A stretch of 46,186 bases of DNA. It comes from an uncultured Clostridium sp. (GTDB taxonomy: Bacteria; Bacillota_I; Bacilli_A; RF39; UBA660). Numbering within the stretch: the first letter of the stretch is position 1; every line of letters starts with the position of its first letter. The notes beneath the pieces are model-generated. The model saw only the letters and a program-made list of their open reading frames with translations, ran no database searches and had not been told where the DNA came from. The stretch is from contig CAMKPE010000012.1 of the NCBI GenBank assembly GCA_946414595.1, forward strand, positions 1 through 46,186, read 5' to 3'. Positions 17,948 through 26,456 of this stretch are shown here, in pieces. The translations under genes and the position numbers were made by a program.

Positions 17948-18543
17948 TGTATCCAGAGAGTTTAAAGAATTTAATAGAAAGTTTTAAATTACTTCCTGGT
18001 GTAGGAGAAAAAACAGCCGAAAGAATGGCTTTTTTCTTACTAAACGAGGATCAAGAAAAAACAGACTTTTTTGCAAACTCAATTACTAGTGCTAAAGAAA
18101 AAATTAGAAAATGTTCTATATGTAATGGAATTACAGATAAAGAAGTATGTGATATATGTAGCAACAGTTTAAGAAACAAAAAAGTATTATGTGTTGTAGA
18201 AGATCCAAAAAGTATTTTCCTATTTGAAAGAGTAGGATCATACAACGGTGAATATCACGTACTAGATGGGTTAATCTCTCCACTTGATGGAATTGATCCA
18301 GATGATATAGGAATTGATAAATTAGTTAAAAGAGTACAAAAAGATAAATACGATGAAATAATAATTGCAGTTAAACCAAGTATTGAAGGTGAAACAACAG
18401 CGCTTTATATTAAAAAAATTATTGAAGGAATGAATATTAAAGTAACTCGTATAGCTAGCGGAATTCCTATAGGAACAGATATAGAATATATAGATACAAT
18501 GACTCTTGAAAGAGCATTATCAGATAGAAAAGAAATAGAATAA
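17947..18543 (+). CDS. recR: Recombination protein RecR
   Basis: 198 residues. Helix-hairpin-helix LPGVGEKTAERMAFF near 17-31, a C4 zinc finger (CSICNGITDKEVCDIC, about 57-72) and a TOPRIM domain beginning LCVVEDP near 80, with a C-terminal Walker-like RIASGIPIGTDIEY. RecR forms a ring clamp and works with RecO and RecF, the latter encoded at 9564-10688, in filling gaps. Confidence 0.97.
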   Translation: MYPESLKNLIESFKLLPGVGEKTAERMAFFLLNEDQEKTDFFANSITSAKEKIRKCSICNGITDKEVCDICSNSLRNKKVLCVVEDPKSIFLFERVGSYNGEYHVLDGLISPLDGIDPDDIGIDKLVKRVQKDKYDEIIIAVKPSIEGETTALYIKKIIEGMNIKVTRIASGIPIGTDIEYIDTMTLERALSDRKEIE

Positions 18544-18581
18544 AATTGTACATGTTCTCATAATTATTACTAGGTGATTTT

Positions 18582-18773
18582 ATGAGAACAATAACAAAGT
18601 TTTTAAGAAAAATAGTATTTGCATTTATACTTTTATATACATACAATCTTATAGCAACATCTTATAACTTAATGGTTCCTATTAACTTTTTAACTTTAGG
18701 AATTGTATCACTATTAGATGTTCCAGGATTAGCAACATTGGTCGCAATACTAAAAATATTTTATTGGAGGTGA
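18582..18773 (+). CDS. bofA: BofA-like membrane protein
   Basis: 63 residues with two hydrophobic stretches (about 10-27 and 33-59). The stretch PINFLTLGIVSLLDVPGLATLVAI matches the conserved C-terminal signature of BofA (in B. subtilis VPINLVTTAISGILGIPG). BofA inhibits SpoIVFB, the protease that activates pro-sigma-K in the mother cell. Its place after recR is the same as in Bacillus, which supports the call; this copy is shorter (63 against 87 residues) and lacks the first helix. The GGAGGTGATGG at its end serves as ribosome site for holB. Confidence 0.78.
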   Translation: MRTITKFLRKIVFAFILLYTYNLIATSYNLMVPINFLTLGIVSLLDVPGLATLVAILKIFYWR

Positions 18774-18777
18774 TGGT

Positions 18778-19626
18778 ATGAATAATGATTTATCTAAGTT
18801 TAATGAATATATATCAAAGTATGTTAAAAAAGATAAAATCAATCATGCTTATCTAATAGAAACAAACTCCAATAATAAAATAGAATTAGCAAAAGAATTA
18901 GTAAGAAAAATTTTATCAATTGATGATACACAAACAATTGAAGAATTAGAATTAAATAGTGATTTAATAATAATTCAAAATGATACTAATTTAATAAAAA
19001 CAGAAGAAATAGAATCATTAAAAGACAAATTAAAAACAAAATCAATTTATGGTAGTAAAAGAATTTATATAATTGATGGTGCAGAAAAGTTAAATGCATC
19101 ATCAGCAAATAAACTTCTTAAATTCATAGAAGAACCAGAAGAAGGAATTATTGCAATTCTTACAACAGAGAATAAAAACAATGTAATAAACACAATTGTA
19201 TCAAGGTGCCAAATATTAAGATATGTTAATAATGAGGACAAGTTTAATGTAGTAGATAGAGAATATATAGAAAGTATGTTCGAGTTTATAAATAACATTG
19301 AGGACAATAAAGAAAGCGCAATTGCCTTCCAAAACAAGATAGATTATAAGAAATTATCAGACAGAAAATATATGCAAGATTTCTTAAATAATTTATTGTA
19401 TATATACGATGATGTGATACAATTTAAAATAAATAAAAAAGTTAATTACTTTGTATCAGATATAAATAAAATCGAATATATAAGTAATAAAAATGAAATT
19501 AAAACAATTAAAAATAAAATTAATGCAATTAATACATGTATTTCTAGACTAAAGTTTAATCCAAATACAAAGCTATTAATTGATAAATTAATTATATTAA
19601 TGACTGGAGTTGATATAGATGCATGA
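18778..19626 (+). CDS. holB: DNA polymerase III subunit delta'
   Basis: 282 residues of the clamp-loader fold: INHAYLIETN at about 20, a sensor region SSANKLLKFIEEPEEG near 103 and a TIVSRCQILRY stretch near 140 with the SRC motif. The usual P-loop is absent, as expected of this ATP-inactive subunit. It is shorter than in B. subtilis (329) and the C-terminal half is weakly conserved. Overlaps ricT by 8 bases. Confidence 0.9.
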   Translation: MNNDLSKFNEYISKYVKKDKINHAYLIETNSNNKIELAKELVRKILSIDDTQTIEELELNSDLIIIQNDTNLIKTEEIESLKDKLKTKSIYGSKRIYIIDGAEKLNASSANKLLKFIEEPEEGIIAILTTENKNNVINTIVSRCQILRYVNNEDKFNVVDREYIESMFEFINNIEDNKESAIAFQNKIDYKKLSDRKYMQDFLNNLLYIYDDVIQFKINKKVNYFVSDINKIEYISNKNEIKTIKNKINAINTCISRLKFNPNTKLLIDKLIILMTGVDIDA

Positions 19627-20419
19627 TGTAATAGGAATCAATTTTGAAACAGGAAATAGAGTATATTTCTTTTCAATTAATGGACTAGATCTTAAAAAAG
19701 GAGACAATCTTGTTGTAGAAACAGAAAGAGGTCTACAATTTTGTACTGCAGTAACAGACGTAATGCAAATTCCAGATGCAAAAATAGTAACTCCTTTAAG
19801 ACCAATACTTAGAATTGCTTCAAAAGAAGATATTAGAAAAGCACAAGAAAATAAAAAAATATGTTCTGAAGCAATCGAGAAAGCAAGAAAAATATCAGCT
19901 GATCTAAAACTAGATATGAAATTTATTGATTGTAGTTATACACTTGATAGAAATCAATTAGTATTTAACTTTCTAGCTGATGAAAGAGTAGATTTTAGAG
20001 AATTAGCTAAGAAACTTGCTAGTCAATATAAAACAAGAATTGAATTAAGACAAGTTGGTGTAAGAGATAAAGCAAAAGAAATCGGTGGAATTGGACCTTG
20101 TGGTAGAATATTATGTTGCAGTTCATTTTTAAACGATTTTAATAGTGTTTCAATAAATATGGCAAAGAACCAAAGTTTATCGTTAAATCCAACAAAGATA
20201 AATGGAATATGTGGAAGACTTCTTTGCTGCTTAAATTATGAAGATGACATTTATACTGAATTAAAGAAAGATTATCCAAGCATTGGAACAAAAATGAAAG
20301 TAGATGGAGTTGAAGGAAAAGTTGTTTCCTTAAATGTATTAAATAACAAAATCACAATAGAAAAATCAGACAAAACACAAGTAGAAGTTGAGTATAAGAA
20401 AAATGAAAGTAATAAATGA
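19619..20419 (+). CDS. ricT: PSP1-domain protein RicT (YaaT)
   Basis: 266 residues with a PSP1 domain and the cysteine motifs CGRILCCSSF (near 160) and CGRLLCCLNYE (near 199) typical of YaaT/RicT. Family knowledge: with RicA and RicF it forms an iron-sulfur complex that supports RNase Y mRNA processing and affects competence and sporulation in B. subtilis. The order holB-ricT-trmN6 follows Bacillus, without the yabA gene usually between. Ends with TGA. Confidence 0.93.
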   Translation: MHDVIGINFETGNRVYFFSINGLDLKKGDNLVVETERGLQFCTAVTDVMQIPDAKIVTPLRPILRIASKEDIRKAQENKKICSEAIEKARKISADLKLDMKFIDCSYTLDRNQLVFNFLADERVDFRELAKKLASQYKTRIELRQVGVRDKAKEIGGIGPCGRILCCSSFLNDFNSVSINMAKNQSLSLNPTKINGICGRLLCCLNYEDDIYTELKKDYPSIGTKMKVDGVEGKVVSLNVLNNKITIEKSDKTQVEVEYKKNESNK

Positions 20420-21131
20420 TTTGTTAAACTATAAAGGAATGAAAATAGTCCAAGATGATCAATATTTTAACTTTTCACTTGATTCTGTTTTGCTTCCAAA
20501 TTTTGTTACAATTAACACAAGAATTAATAAAGTGTTAGACTTAGGTACAGGTAATGCACCTATACCTTTGATCTTAACAACAAGAACAGAAGCACCAATA
20601 TATGGTATAGAATTACAAAAAGAAATATATGATTTAGCAGTTGAATCTGTTAAACTGAATAATCTAGAAAAACAAATAACTTTGATTAACGATAACATGA
20701 AAAATTTAGATAAATATTTTGAAATAAATTCATTTGATGTTATCGTATCTAATCCACCATATTTTAGATTAGAAGAAAATTCAAATATAAATGATACAAT
20801 ACAAAAAACTATTGCAAGACATGAAAAAGAAATTACTCTAGAAGAACTAGTAGTAATTGCAAAAAAATATTTAAACAACAATGGAGTCTTTGCAATGGTA
20901 CATAGAACAGATCGATTAATTGAGATAATTGATTTATTCAAGAAAAATAATCTTGAACCAAAAAGAATACAATTAATTTATCCTAAAGAAAATACAAATT
21001 CAAATATGGTATTAATTGAAGGAAGAAAAAATGGTAATCCAGGATTAAAAATACTTCCTCCAATAATCGCACATAATTCTAATGGAGAATATACAGAAAT
21101 AGTTAAAGAAATGTTTAAAGAAAGGGGATGA
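20403..21131 (+). CDS. tRNA1(Val) (adenine(37)-N6)-methyltransferase-like protein (TrmN6/YabB)
   Basis: 242 residues of a class I methyltransferase: SAM loop VLDLGTGNAPIPLIL near 40 and the N6-adenine catalytic NPPY (VSNPPYFR) near 116. The substrate is taken from the family. I chose ATG at 20403 (MKVINDLL); a TTG 15 bases earlier is possible. It overlaps the end of ricT by 17 bases. In Bacillus this gene (yabB) also follows yaaT. Confidence 0.87.
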   Translation: MKVINDLLNYKGMKIVQDDQYFNFSLDSVLLPNFVTINTRINKVLDLGTGNAPIPLILTTRTEAPIYGIELQKEIYDLAVESVKLNNLEKQITLINDNMKNLDKYFEINSFDVIVSNPPYFRLEENSNINDTIQKTIARHEKEITLEELVVIAKKYLNNNGVFAMVHRTDRLIEIIDLFKKNNLEPKRIQLIYPKENTNSNMVLIEGRKNGNPGLKILPPIIAHNSNGEYTEIVKEMFKERG

Positions 21132-21135
21132 TAAT

Positions 21136-21693
21136 ATGAAATTAATTGTAGGTTTAGGAAACCCAGGAAAAGAATACGAAAACACAAGACATAACACTGG
21201 TTATATCTTCATTGATTCTTTTGCAGAAAAACTAAATATATCTTTTGATAAACAAAAATTCAATGGATTATATGCTGAAACAACAATTAATGGTGAAAAA
21301 ATATTATTAGTAAAACCACTTTCTTTTATGAATTTATCTGGAGAAGTTGTGGGAAAATTTGTTAACTTCTATAAGATAGATATAAATGACATCCTAGTTA
21401 TCAGTGATGACTTAGATATGGAAGTAGGAAGGATAAGACTAAGATATAAAGGATCCAGTGGAGGACATAATGGTCTAAAGAATATAGCACTTCATCTAAA
21501 TACTGAAGATTTCAAAAGATTGAAGATAGGTATTTCTAATAACAAATTAATGGATACAAAAGATTATGTCTTAGGTAAGTTTTCTAAAGAAGAAAAAGAA
21601 GTAATTGAAAAAATGAAACCAACTATTAATGAATTACTTCAAGACTTTTTAAACTTAGATTTCGATAGGTTAATGGGTAAATATAACAACTAA
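21136..21693 (+). CDS. pth: Peptidyl-tRNA hydrolase
   Basis: 185 residues with VGLGNPGKEYENTRHNTGY at the N-terminus (catalytic His in RHNTGY), KPLSFMNLSG, and SSGGHNGLKNI with its substrate-binding Asn near 113. Releases peptides from drop-off tRNAs. Followed by mfd after 9 bp, the Bacillus order without the small spacer genes. Confidence 0.97.
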   Translation: MKLIVGLGNPGKEYENTRHNTGYIFIDSFAEKLNISFDKQKFNGLYAETTINGEKILLVKPLSFMNLSGEVVGKFVNFYKIDINDILVISDDLDMEVGRIRLRYKGSSGGHNGLKNIALHLNTEDFKRLKIGISNNKLMDTKDYVLGKFSKEEKEVIEKMKPTINELLQDFLNLDFDRLMGKYNN

Positions 21694-21702
21694 GGAGATA
21701 AT

Positions 21703-24700
21703 ATGAACTTATTTGAGGACTTAGTTACAATTAAAGATTCAAAAAAAGTAGGATTGGTCGGATTGAACGACGAATTCTTTTCGTTGTATATAAATAAATT
21801 ATTTGAAACACAAGATAAAAGTATTTTAATAGTGACTTCAACATTATATGAAGCCAATCTATTGAATACTTTTTTATCTGAATATAACAATAATACTTAT
21901 TTATTCCCAATGGATGATTTCTTAACTAGTGAATCAATTGCAATAAGCCCAGATCTTAAAACAACAAGGCTGGAAACAATAAATGCAACACTTACAAAGA
22001 AAAAGAAAATAGTAATAACGCATTTAAATGGATATTTAAGATATTTACCTACGAAAGAAAAATATATCAGTTCAATAATTAAACTTAAAAAAGGTGATGA
22101 GATAGAAAGAGACGAGTTAATTAAAAAAATTAATTCTATCGGATATCAACAAGAAACAATAGTTACTAAAACAGGAGAATTAGGAATAAGGGGATTCGTT
22201 ATAGACATATTCCCTATAGGGAAAGATCATCCATACAGAATTGAATTCTTTGGAGATGAGATTGAATCAATAAGAATTTTTGATGAAGATACTCAAAAGA
22301 CAATCGAAGAAATTAGTAACTGTGAAATATATCCAAATTCTGAATTCTTAATTGATGATTATTTTGACACTGAAAAGAATAATCAAAAATATTTAAAAGA
22401 ATTATCAAATGGGAAAATAAATTCTTTATATGACTATCTGGATGATCCAATAACTGTATTTAAAAATTACAAGCAAATAGAAGTAAGCTTCAAAACTATG
22501 CTTGAACAAATACTTGAATATAGAACTGATAGAGATAAACAGTTTACAGATAATTACATGTATAATCTAGAAGAAGTTAAATTAGATAAAGTGATTTACT
22601 ACAACACTATTGATAACATATTTGATGATTTACCTAAAAATGACATAGTAGACTTTACAATTAAAGAGGTAGATAACTTCAATGAAAACATTGATTTAAT
22701 TAACAAATATTTAAGAGACAACATATATCTTGGAAAGACTATAATCATAGCTCTAAAAGATTTTCAAATTAAAAGCTTTACTAAATATATTACTGAACAA
22801 TATTTAATTACTAACCCATCAAACATAATCGAAAATAGAATCAACATAATTAGAAAAAATCTTAATAAAGGGTTTATTTATAAAAATATAATTTTATTAA
22901 CTGAGACAGAATTATTTAATAAACATATAAATAAATCTAAATATAAAACAAGTTTTAAATATTCAACAAAGATAAAAAATATAAATAATCTTGAAATAGG
23001 AGATTATGTAGTTCATAGTCTTCATGGAATTGGAGTCTATAATGGAATAAAAACTCTTAACCAAGGGGCGCTATTAAAGGACTATTTAGAAATTCTTTAT
23101 CAAGGAAAAGATAAGTTATATATTCCAGTAGAAAAGATAGAATTAATCAGTAAATATACTGGAAAAGAAGGAGTAGCACCAAAAATTAATAAACTTGGTG
23201 GTACTGAATGGGAAAAGACAAAACTAAGAGTAAAAAATAAAGTTAAAGATATCGCTGAAAAACTATTAAAGATATATGCCTTAAGAGAAATGAAACAGGG
23301 ATATAGATTCAGCAAAGATAATGAATTACAAGAAATGTTTGAAAGCGAGTTTGAGTATACTCCAACTAAAGACCAATTACTTGTTACAAGACAAATTAAA
23401 GATGATATGGAGTCATCAACACCAATGGATAGGTTATTATGTGGAGACGTTGGATATGGAAAAACAGAAGTAGCATTTAGAGCAATTTTTAAAGCAGTAA
23501 ATGATGGAAAGCAAGTATTATACTTATGTCCAACAACAATACTTTCAAATCAACAATACGAAAGCGCTAAAGAAAGATTTAAAAACTATCCAGTTAATAT
23601 CGCGTTACTTAATCGTTTCACTACAGCAAAAGAAACTAAAAAAATAATAAGTGACTTAGAGGAAAAGAAAGTAGATGTTGTATTTGGAACTCACAGATTA
23701 CTAAGTAACGATATAAAACCAAAAGATCTTGGACTTCTAATAATAGATGAAGAGCAAAGATTTGGAGTAGTTCATAAAGAAAAAATAAAAGAATATAAAG
23801 AAAACGTAGATGTGTTAACTCTTACTGCAACACCAATACCAAGAACATTACAAATGTCTATGACTGGATTAAGAAGCATGTCATTAATTGAGACACCTCC
23901 AGTAGATAGATATCCAGTACAAACATATGTAATGGAAGAAAATTCACACATAATTAAAGATGCAGTATATAAAGAATTATCAAGAAATGGTCAAACATTC
24001 ATTCTTTATAATAGAGTAGAAGATATAGAAGCAAAAAAATATGAATTAGAAAAACTACTTCCTGATGCCAAAATAGTGGTAGCGCATGGCCAAATGAACA
24101 AAGAAGATCTTGAAAACAGAATGATTGATTTCATTAACCATGAATACGATGTTTTGTTATGTACTACCATAATTGAAACAGGAATAGATATACCAAACGT
24201 TAACACAATAATAATATTAAACGCTGACTACTTTGGATTAAGCCAGTTGTACCAAGTACGTGGAAGAGTTGGAAGAAGCAACAAAATTGCATATGCATAT
24301 CTTATGTATAACAAGAATAAGATATTAAATGAAGTAGCAGTTAAAAGATTAAATGTAATAAAAGAATTCACTGAGCTAGGTAGTGGTTTCTCAATTGCTA
24401 CAAGAGACTTATCAATAAGAGGAGCAGGAGACATCCTAGGAAGTGAACAAGCTGGATTTATCGACAATATTGGAATTGAATTATATTTAAAAATACTTAA
24501 TGAAGAAGTAGCAAAACTAAAGGGAGAAGAAATAGAAGAAGAACCAGTTAAAGATGAAAGGCCTTTATTAAGTGTTGAAACACATATTGATGATTCTTAT
24601 GTTGAAGATACGGATTTGAAAATTGAAATACACAAAAAGATTAATGAAATTGATTCTAAAGAAAAACTAGATCAAGTTAAATTAGAACTTGAAGATAGAT

Positions 24701-25020
24701 TTGGTAAATTAGATGAAAAAGTAATTACATATATGTATGAAGAATTATTTGAATCTCTTGCAAAGAAATATGAAGTAAAAGAAGTACATCAAACTAAGAA
24801 TTCAATTGAGTTAATATTTAGCGAAGAAATGTCTAACAAAATAGATGGTGAAGATTTATTCTTAACTGCATTCAATTTATCACGTATGTTTAGATTCCAA
24901 ATGAAACACAATAACTTAATTGTAATTCTTGATACTATAAAACTTGATAAAAACTATGTGTTATTATTAACAGAATTACTAAGTAATATAAGGCTTAAAG
25001 AACAAAATGAACAAGCCTAA
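21703..25020 (+). CDS. mfd: Transcription-repair coupling factor Mfd
   Basis: 1105 residues, slightly shorter than usual (about 1150). UvrB-homology module at the N-terminus, RNA polymerase-interacting CarD-like domain (EIGDYVVHSLHGIGVYNG near 428), RecG-like helicase with GDVGYGKTEVA near 582, the DEEQ box (DEEQRFG near 682), TATPIPRT, and QVRGRVGRS, then the C-terminal TRCF domain near 950. Removes stalled RNA polymerase from lesions and recruits UvrA. Confidence 0.97.
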   Translation: MNLFEDLVTIKDSKKVGLVGLNDEFFSLYINKLFETQDKSILIVTSTLYEANLLNTFLSEYNNNTYLFPMDDFLTSESIAISPDLKTTRLETINATLTKKKKIVITHLNGYLRYLPTKEKYISSIIKLKKGDEIERDELIKKINSIGYQQETIVTKTGELGIRGFVIDIFPIGKDHPYRIEFFGDEIESIRIFDEDTQKTIEEISNCEIYPNSEFLIDDYFDTEKNNQKYLKELSNGKINSLYDYLDDPITVFKNYKQIEVSFKTMLEQILEYRTDRDKQFTDNYMYNLEEVKLDKVIYYNTIDNIFDDLPKNDIVDFTIKEVDNFNENIDLINKYLRDNIYLGKTIIIALKDFQIKSFTKYITEQYLITNPSNIIENRINIIRKNLNKGFIYKNIILLTETELFNKHINKSKYKTSFKYSTKIKNINNLEIGDYVVHSLHGIGVYNGIKTLNQGALLKDYLEILYQGKDKLYIPVEKIELISKYTGKEGVAPKINKLGGTEWEKTKLRVKNKVKDIAEKLLKIYALREMKQGYRFSKDNELQEMFESEFEYTPTKDQLLVTRQIKDDMESSTPMDRLLCGDVGYGKTEVAFRAIFKAVNDGKQVLYLCPTTILSNQQYESAKERFKNYPVNIALLNRFTTAKETKKIISDLEEKKVDVVFGTHRLLSNDIKPKDLGLLIIDEEQRFGVVHKEKIKEYKENVDVLTLTATPIPRTLQMSMTGLRSMSLIETPPVDRYPVQTYVMEENSHIIKDAVYKELSRNGQTFILYNRVEDIEAKKYELEKLLPDAKIVVAHGQMNKEDLENRMIDFINHEYDVLLCTTIIETGIDIPNVNTIIILNADYFGLSQLYQVRGRVGRSNKIAYAYLMYNKNKILNEVAVKRLNVIKEFTELGSGFSIATRDLSIRGAGDILGSEQAGFIDNIGIELYLKILNEEVAKLKGEEIEEEPVKDERPLLSVETHIDDSYVEDTDLKIEIHKKINEIDSKEKLDQVKLELEDRFGKLDEKVITYMYEELFESLAKKYEVKEVHQTKNSIELIFSEEMSNKIDGEDLFLTAFNLSRMFRFQMKHNNLIVILDTIKLDKNYVLLLTELLSNIRLKEQNEQA

Positions 25021-25081
25021 AATCTTGACTATAATACCATTTTTTGTTAATATCAATATAGAATAAGAAAGGTATGATTTT

Positions 25082-25717
25082 ATGGATATAGACGTAAGCA
25101 AGATGTTTGAAACTAAAAACAAAGAAATATTTAAAAATAGTCTAGTTCTTGAAATGGAAAGAAACCTTGAATCATTAAAGAGCACTACTGATAACACAGT
25201 AGCACTTGAAATAAACAAATTATTTATATTCTTTAAAAAATATTTTCAAGAAATAAATGTTGAATATAAAAAAGAAGAACTATTAGGACTTCTTTATAGA
25301 GAAAAGAAAGAAATTAATGATATAGTTAATTCTAAAATAGAAGATAAAAAGAATAGATTAAAAGAAAACTTCTTATCAAAAGAAGAAGATGGAATTCTAT
25401 CTAAAGAGTATTTAGATGAATACTATGAAGAATTAAAGAAAGAAACAGAAACAATAAATGAAGAAATAGAAGTAGAATTAACAAAAGAAATATGTACTAG
25501 TTTTTCTACAGATATACTTAAGAAATATAAATTAGAATCTGTTGAACAAGTAGATAGAATTAATTCAAGAATAAATGAATTATTCAAAAACAGTGTTATT
25601 TCTAGAATTAAAGAACAAGCTGAATTTAGAGATGAATCTCTAAGAAACATGTCTATTGAATCATTTAATAAATATGATAATTTAAATAAAAGTACTATTG
25701 AAAATAACAACAATTAG
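25082..25717 (+). CDS. Uncharacterised charged helical protein
   Basis: 211 residues, no signal or membrane helix, very rich in Glu, Lys, Asn and Ile, with long helical stretches that look like coiled coil (about 80-150, KKEINDIVNSKIEDKKNRLKEN and on). No motif I recognise. It stands alone between mfd and the T-box leader; AAAGG lies about 11 bp before the ATG. Codon use is like its neighbours, so no sign of recent transfer. Possibly a lineage-specific structural protein. Confidence 0.7.
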   Translation: MDIDVSKMFETKNKEIFKNSLVLEMERNLESLKSTTDNTVALEINKLFIFFKKYFQEINVEYKKEELLGLLYREKKEINDIVNSKIEDKKNRLKENFLSKEEDGILSKEYLDEYYEELKKETETINEEIEVELTKEICTSFSTDILKKYKLESVEQVDRINSRINELFKNSVISRIKEQAEFRDESLRNMSIESFNKYDNLNKSTIENNNN

Positions 25718-25726
25718 TGCTATCAT
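25698..25726 (+). promoter_or_regulatory. Promoter of the T-box leader
   Basis: TTGAAA (25698-25703), a 17-bp spacer and TATCAT (25721-25726). The -35 lies in the last codons of the upstream gene. Start expected near 25733. Confidence 0.5.
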
Positions 25727-25733
25727 ACTAACA

Positions 25734-25953
25734 TAAATTAATTAAATGTGTTGAAGGAAAGAGATATATGAATCTATCATTAGAGAGTCTTGGAAGGTGA
25801 AAGAAGACATAGAGGATTATTGAAAATGGCTCCGGAACAGACTTACTGATATTTAGGTAAGTACGCTAAAAGCGTTAAAATAACAAGATAGATTTAATCT
25901 ATGAATTAAGGTGGTACCACGAGTAATTTCGTCCTTTTGGTATCACTTTTTTT
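25734..25953 (+). promoter_or_regulatory. T-box riboswitch, predicted methionine type, upstream of dut-metG
   Basis: The T-box core AAGGTGGTACCACG is at 25908-25921. The terminator pairs GTGGTACCA (25911-25919) with TGGTATCAC (25938-25946), followed by seven T. Stem I shows the AG-bulge and distal loop elements (TAGAGAGTC, GGAAGGTGAAAG). The specifier is read as ATG at 25826-25828 in TTGAAAATGGC, by analogy with the GAAA-codon context of known leaders; the T-box variable base T fits the A discriminator of tRNA-Met. Uncharged tRNA-Met would favour readthrough into dut and metG. Confidence 0.9.
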
Positions 25954-25973
25954 ATTTGAAAGAGGTGACTAAC

Positions 25974-26444
25974 ATGAGAAAATTTAAAAAAATAAGTTTC
26001 GAACAATTCAAGAAAGATATTGCTGATGATAAAGAATTGTATGAAAGCTATAACTTACCTAAAAGAAGCACAAAGGGAAGTGCTGGATATGATTTTGAAT
26101 CGCTTGAAGATTTTACAATTGAACCAGGAAAGAACAGAATGATTCCTACTGGAATTAAAGCCTCTATGAATGAAGGGGAAACATTATTGATGATTGAAAG
26201 AAGTAGCCAAGGGTTTAAGTACAACATGCGAATGTGCAACCAAGTTGGAGTAATAGATAAAGATTATTACAATAGTGAGAAAAATGAAGGACATATTTGG
26301 ATTAAACTTTATAATGAAGGAGATAAAGAATATGTTGTTAAAAGGGGAGATAAAATAGTTCAAGGAATATTTATTAACTTTTTAACAGTTGATGATGAAA
26401 ATGAAATAGAAAGTGAAAGAACTGGATGGACAGTTCTTAAATAA
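25974..26444 (+). CDS. dut: dUTPase-family protein (dUTP diphosphatase)
   Basis: 156 residues from ATG 25974 behind GAGGTG. Trimeric dUTPase motifs: GSAGYDF (motif 1), ERSSQGF (motif 2), NQVGVIDKDYY (motif 3, catalytic Asp) and GDKIVQGIF (motif 4). The glycine-rich motif 5 at the C-terminus is changed: the protein ends ERTGWTVLK in place of the usual RGxGGFGSTG. It would hydrolyse dUTP to dUMP. It lies between the T-box and metG, so it is probably under methionine control with metG; ung at 38455 acts in the same uracil-exclusion logic. Confidence 0.88.
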   Translation: MRKFKKISFEQFKKDIADDKELYESYNLPKRSTKGSAGYDFESLEDFTIEPGKNRMIPTGIKASMNEGETLLMIERSSQGFKYNMRMCNQVGVIDKDYYNSEKNEGHIWIKLYNEGDKEYVVKRGDKIVQGIFINFLTVDDENEIESERTGWTVLK

Positions 26445-26456
26445 AAAGGTGATATT

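Noticed and set aside
24990..25019. AGGCTT/AAGCCT pairing at the end of mfd as a terminator
   Set aside because: Only 6 bp with a long loop and no T-run.
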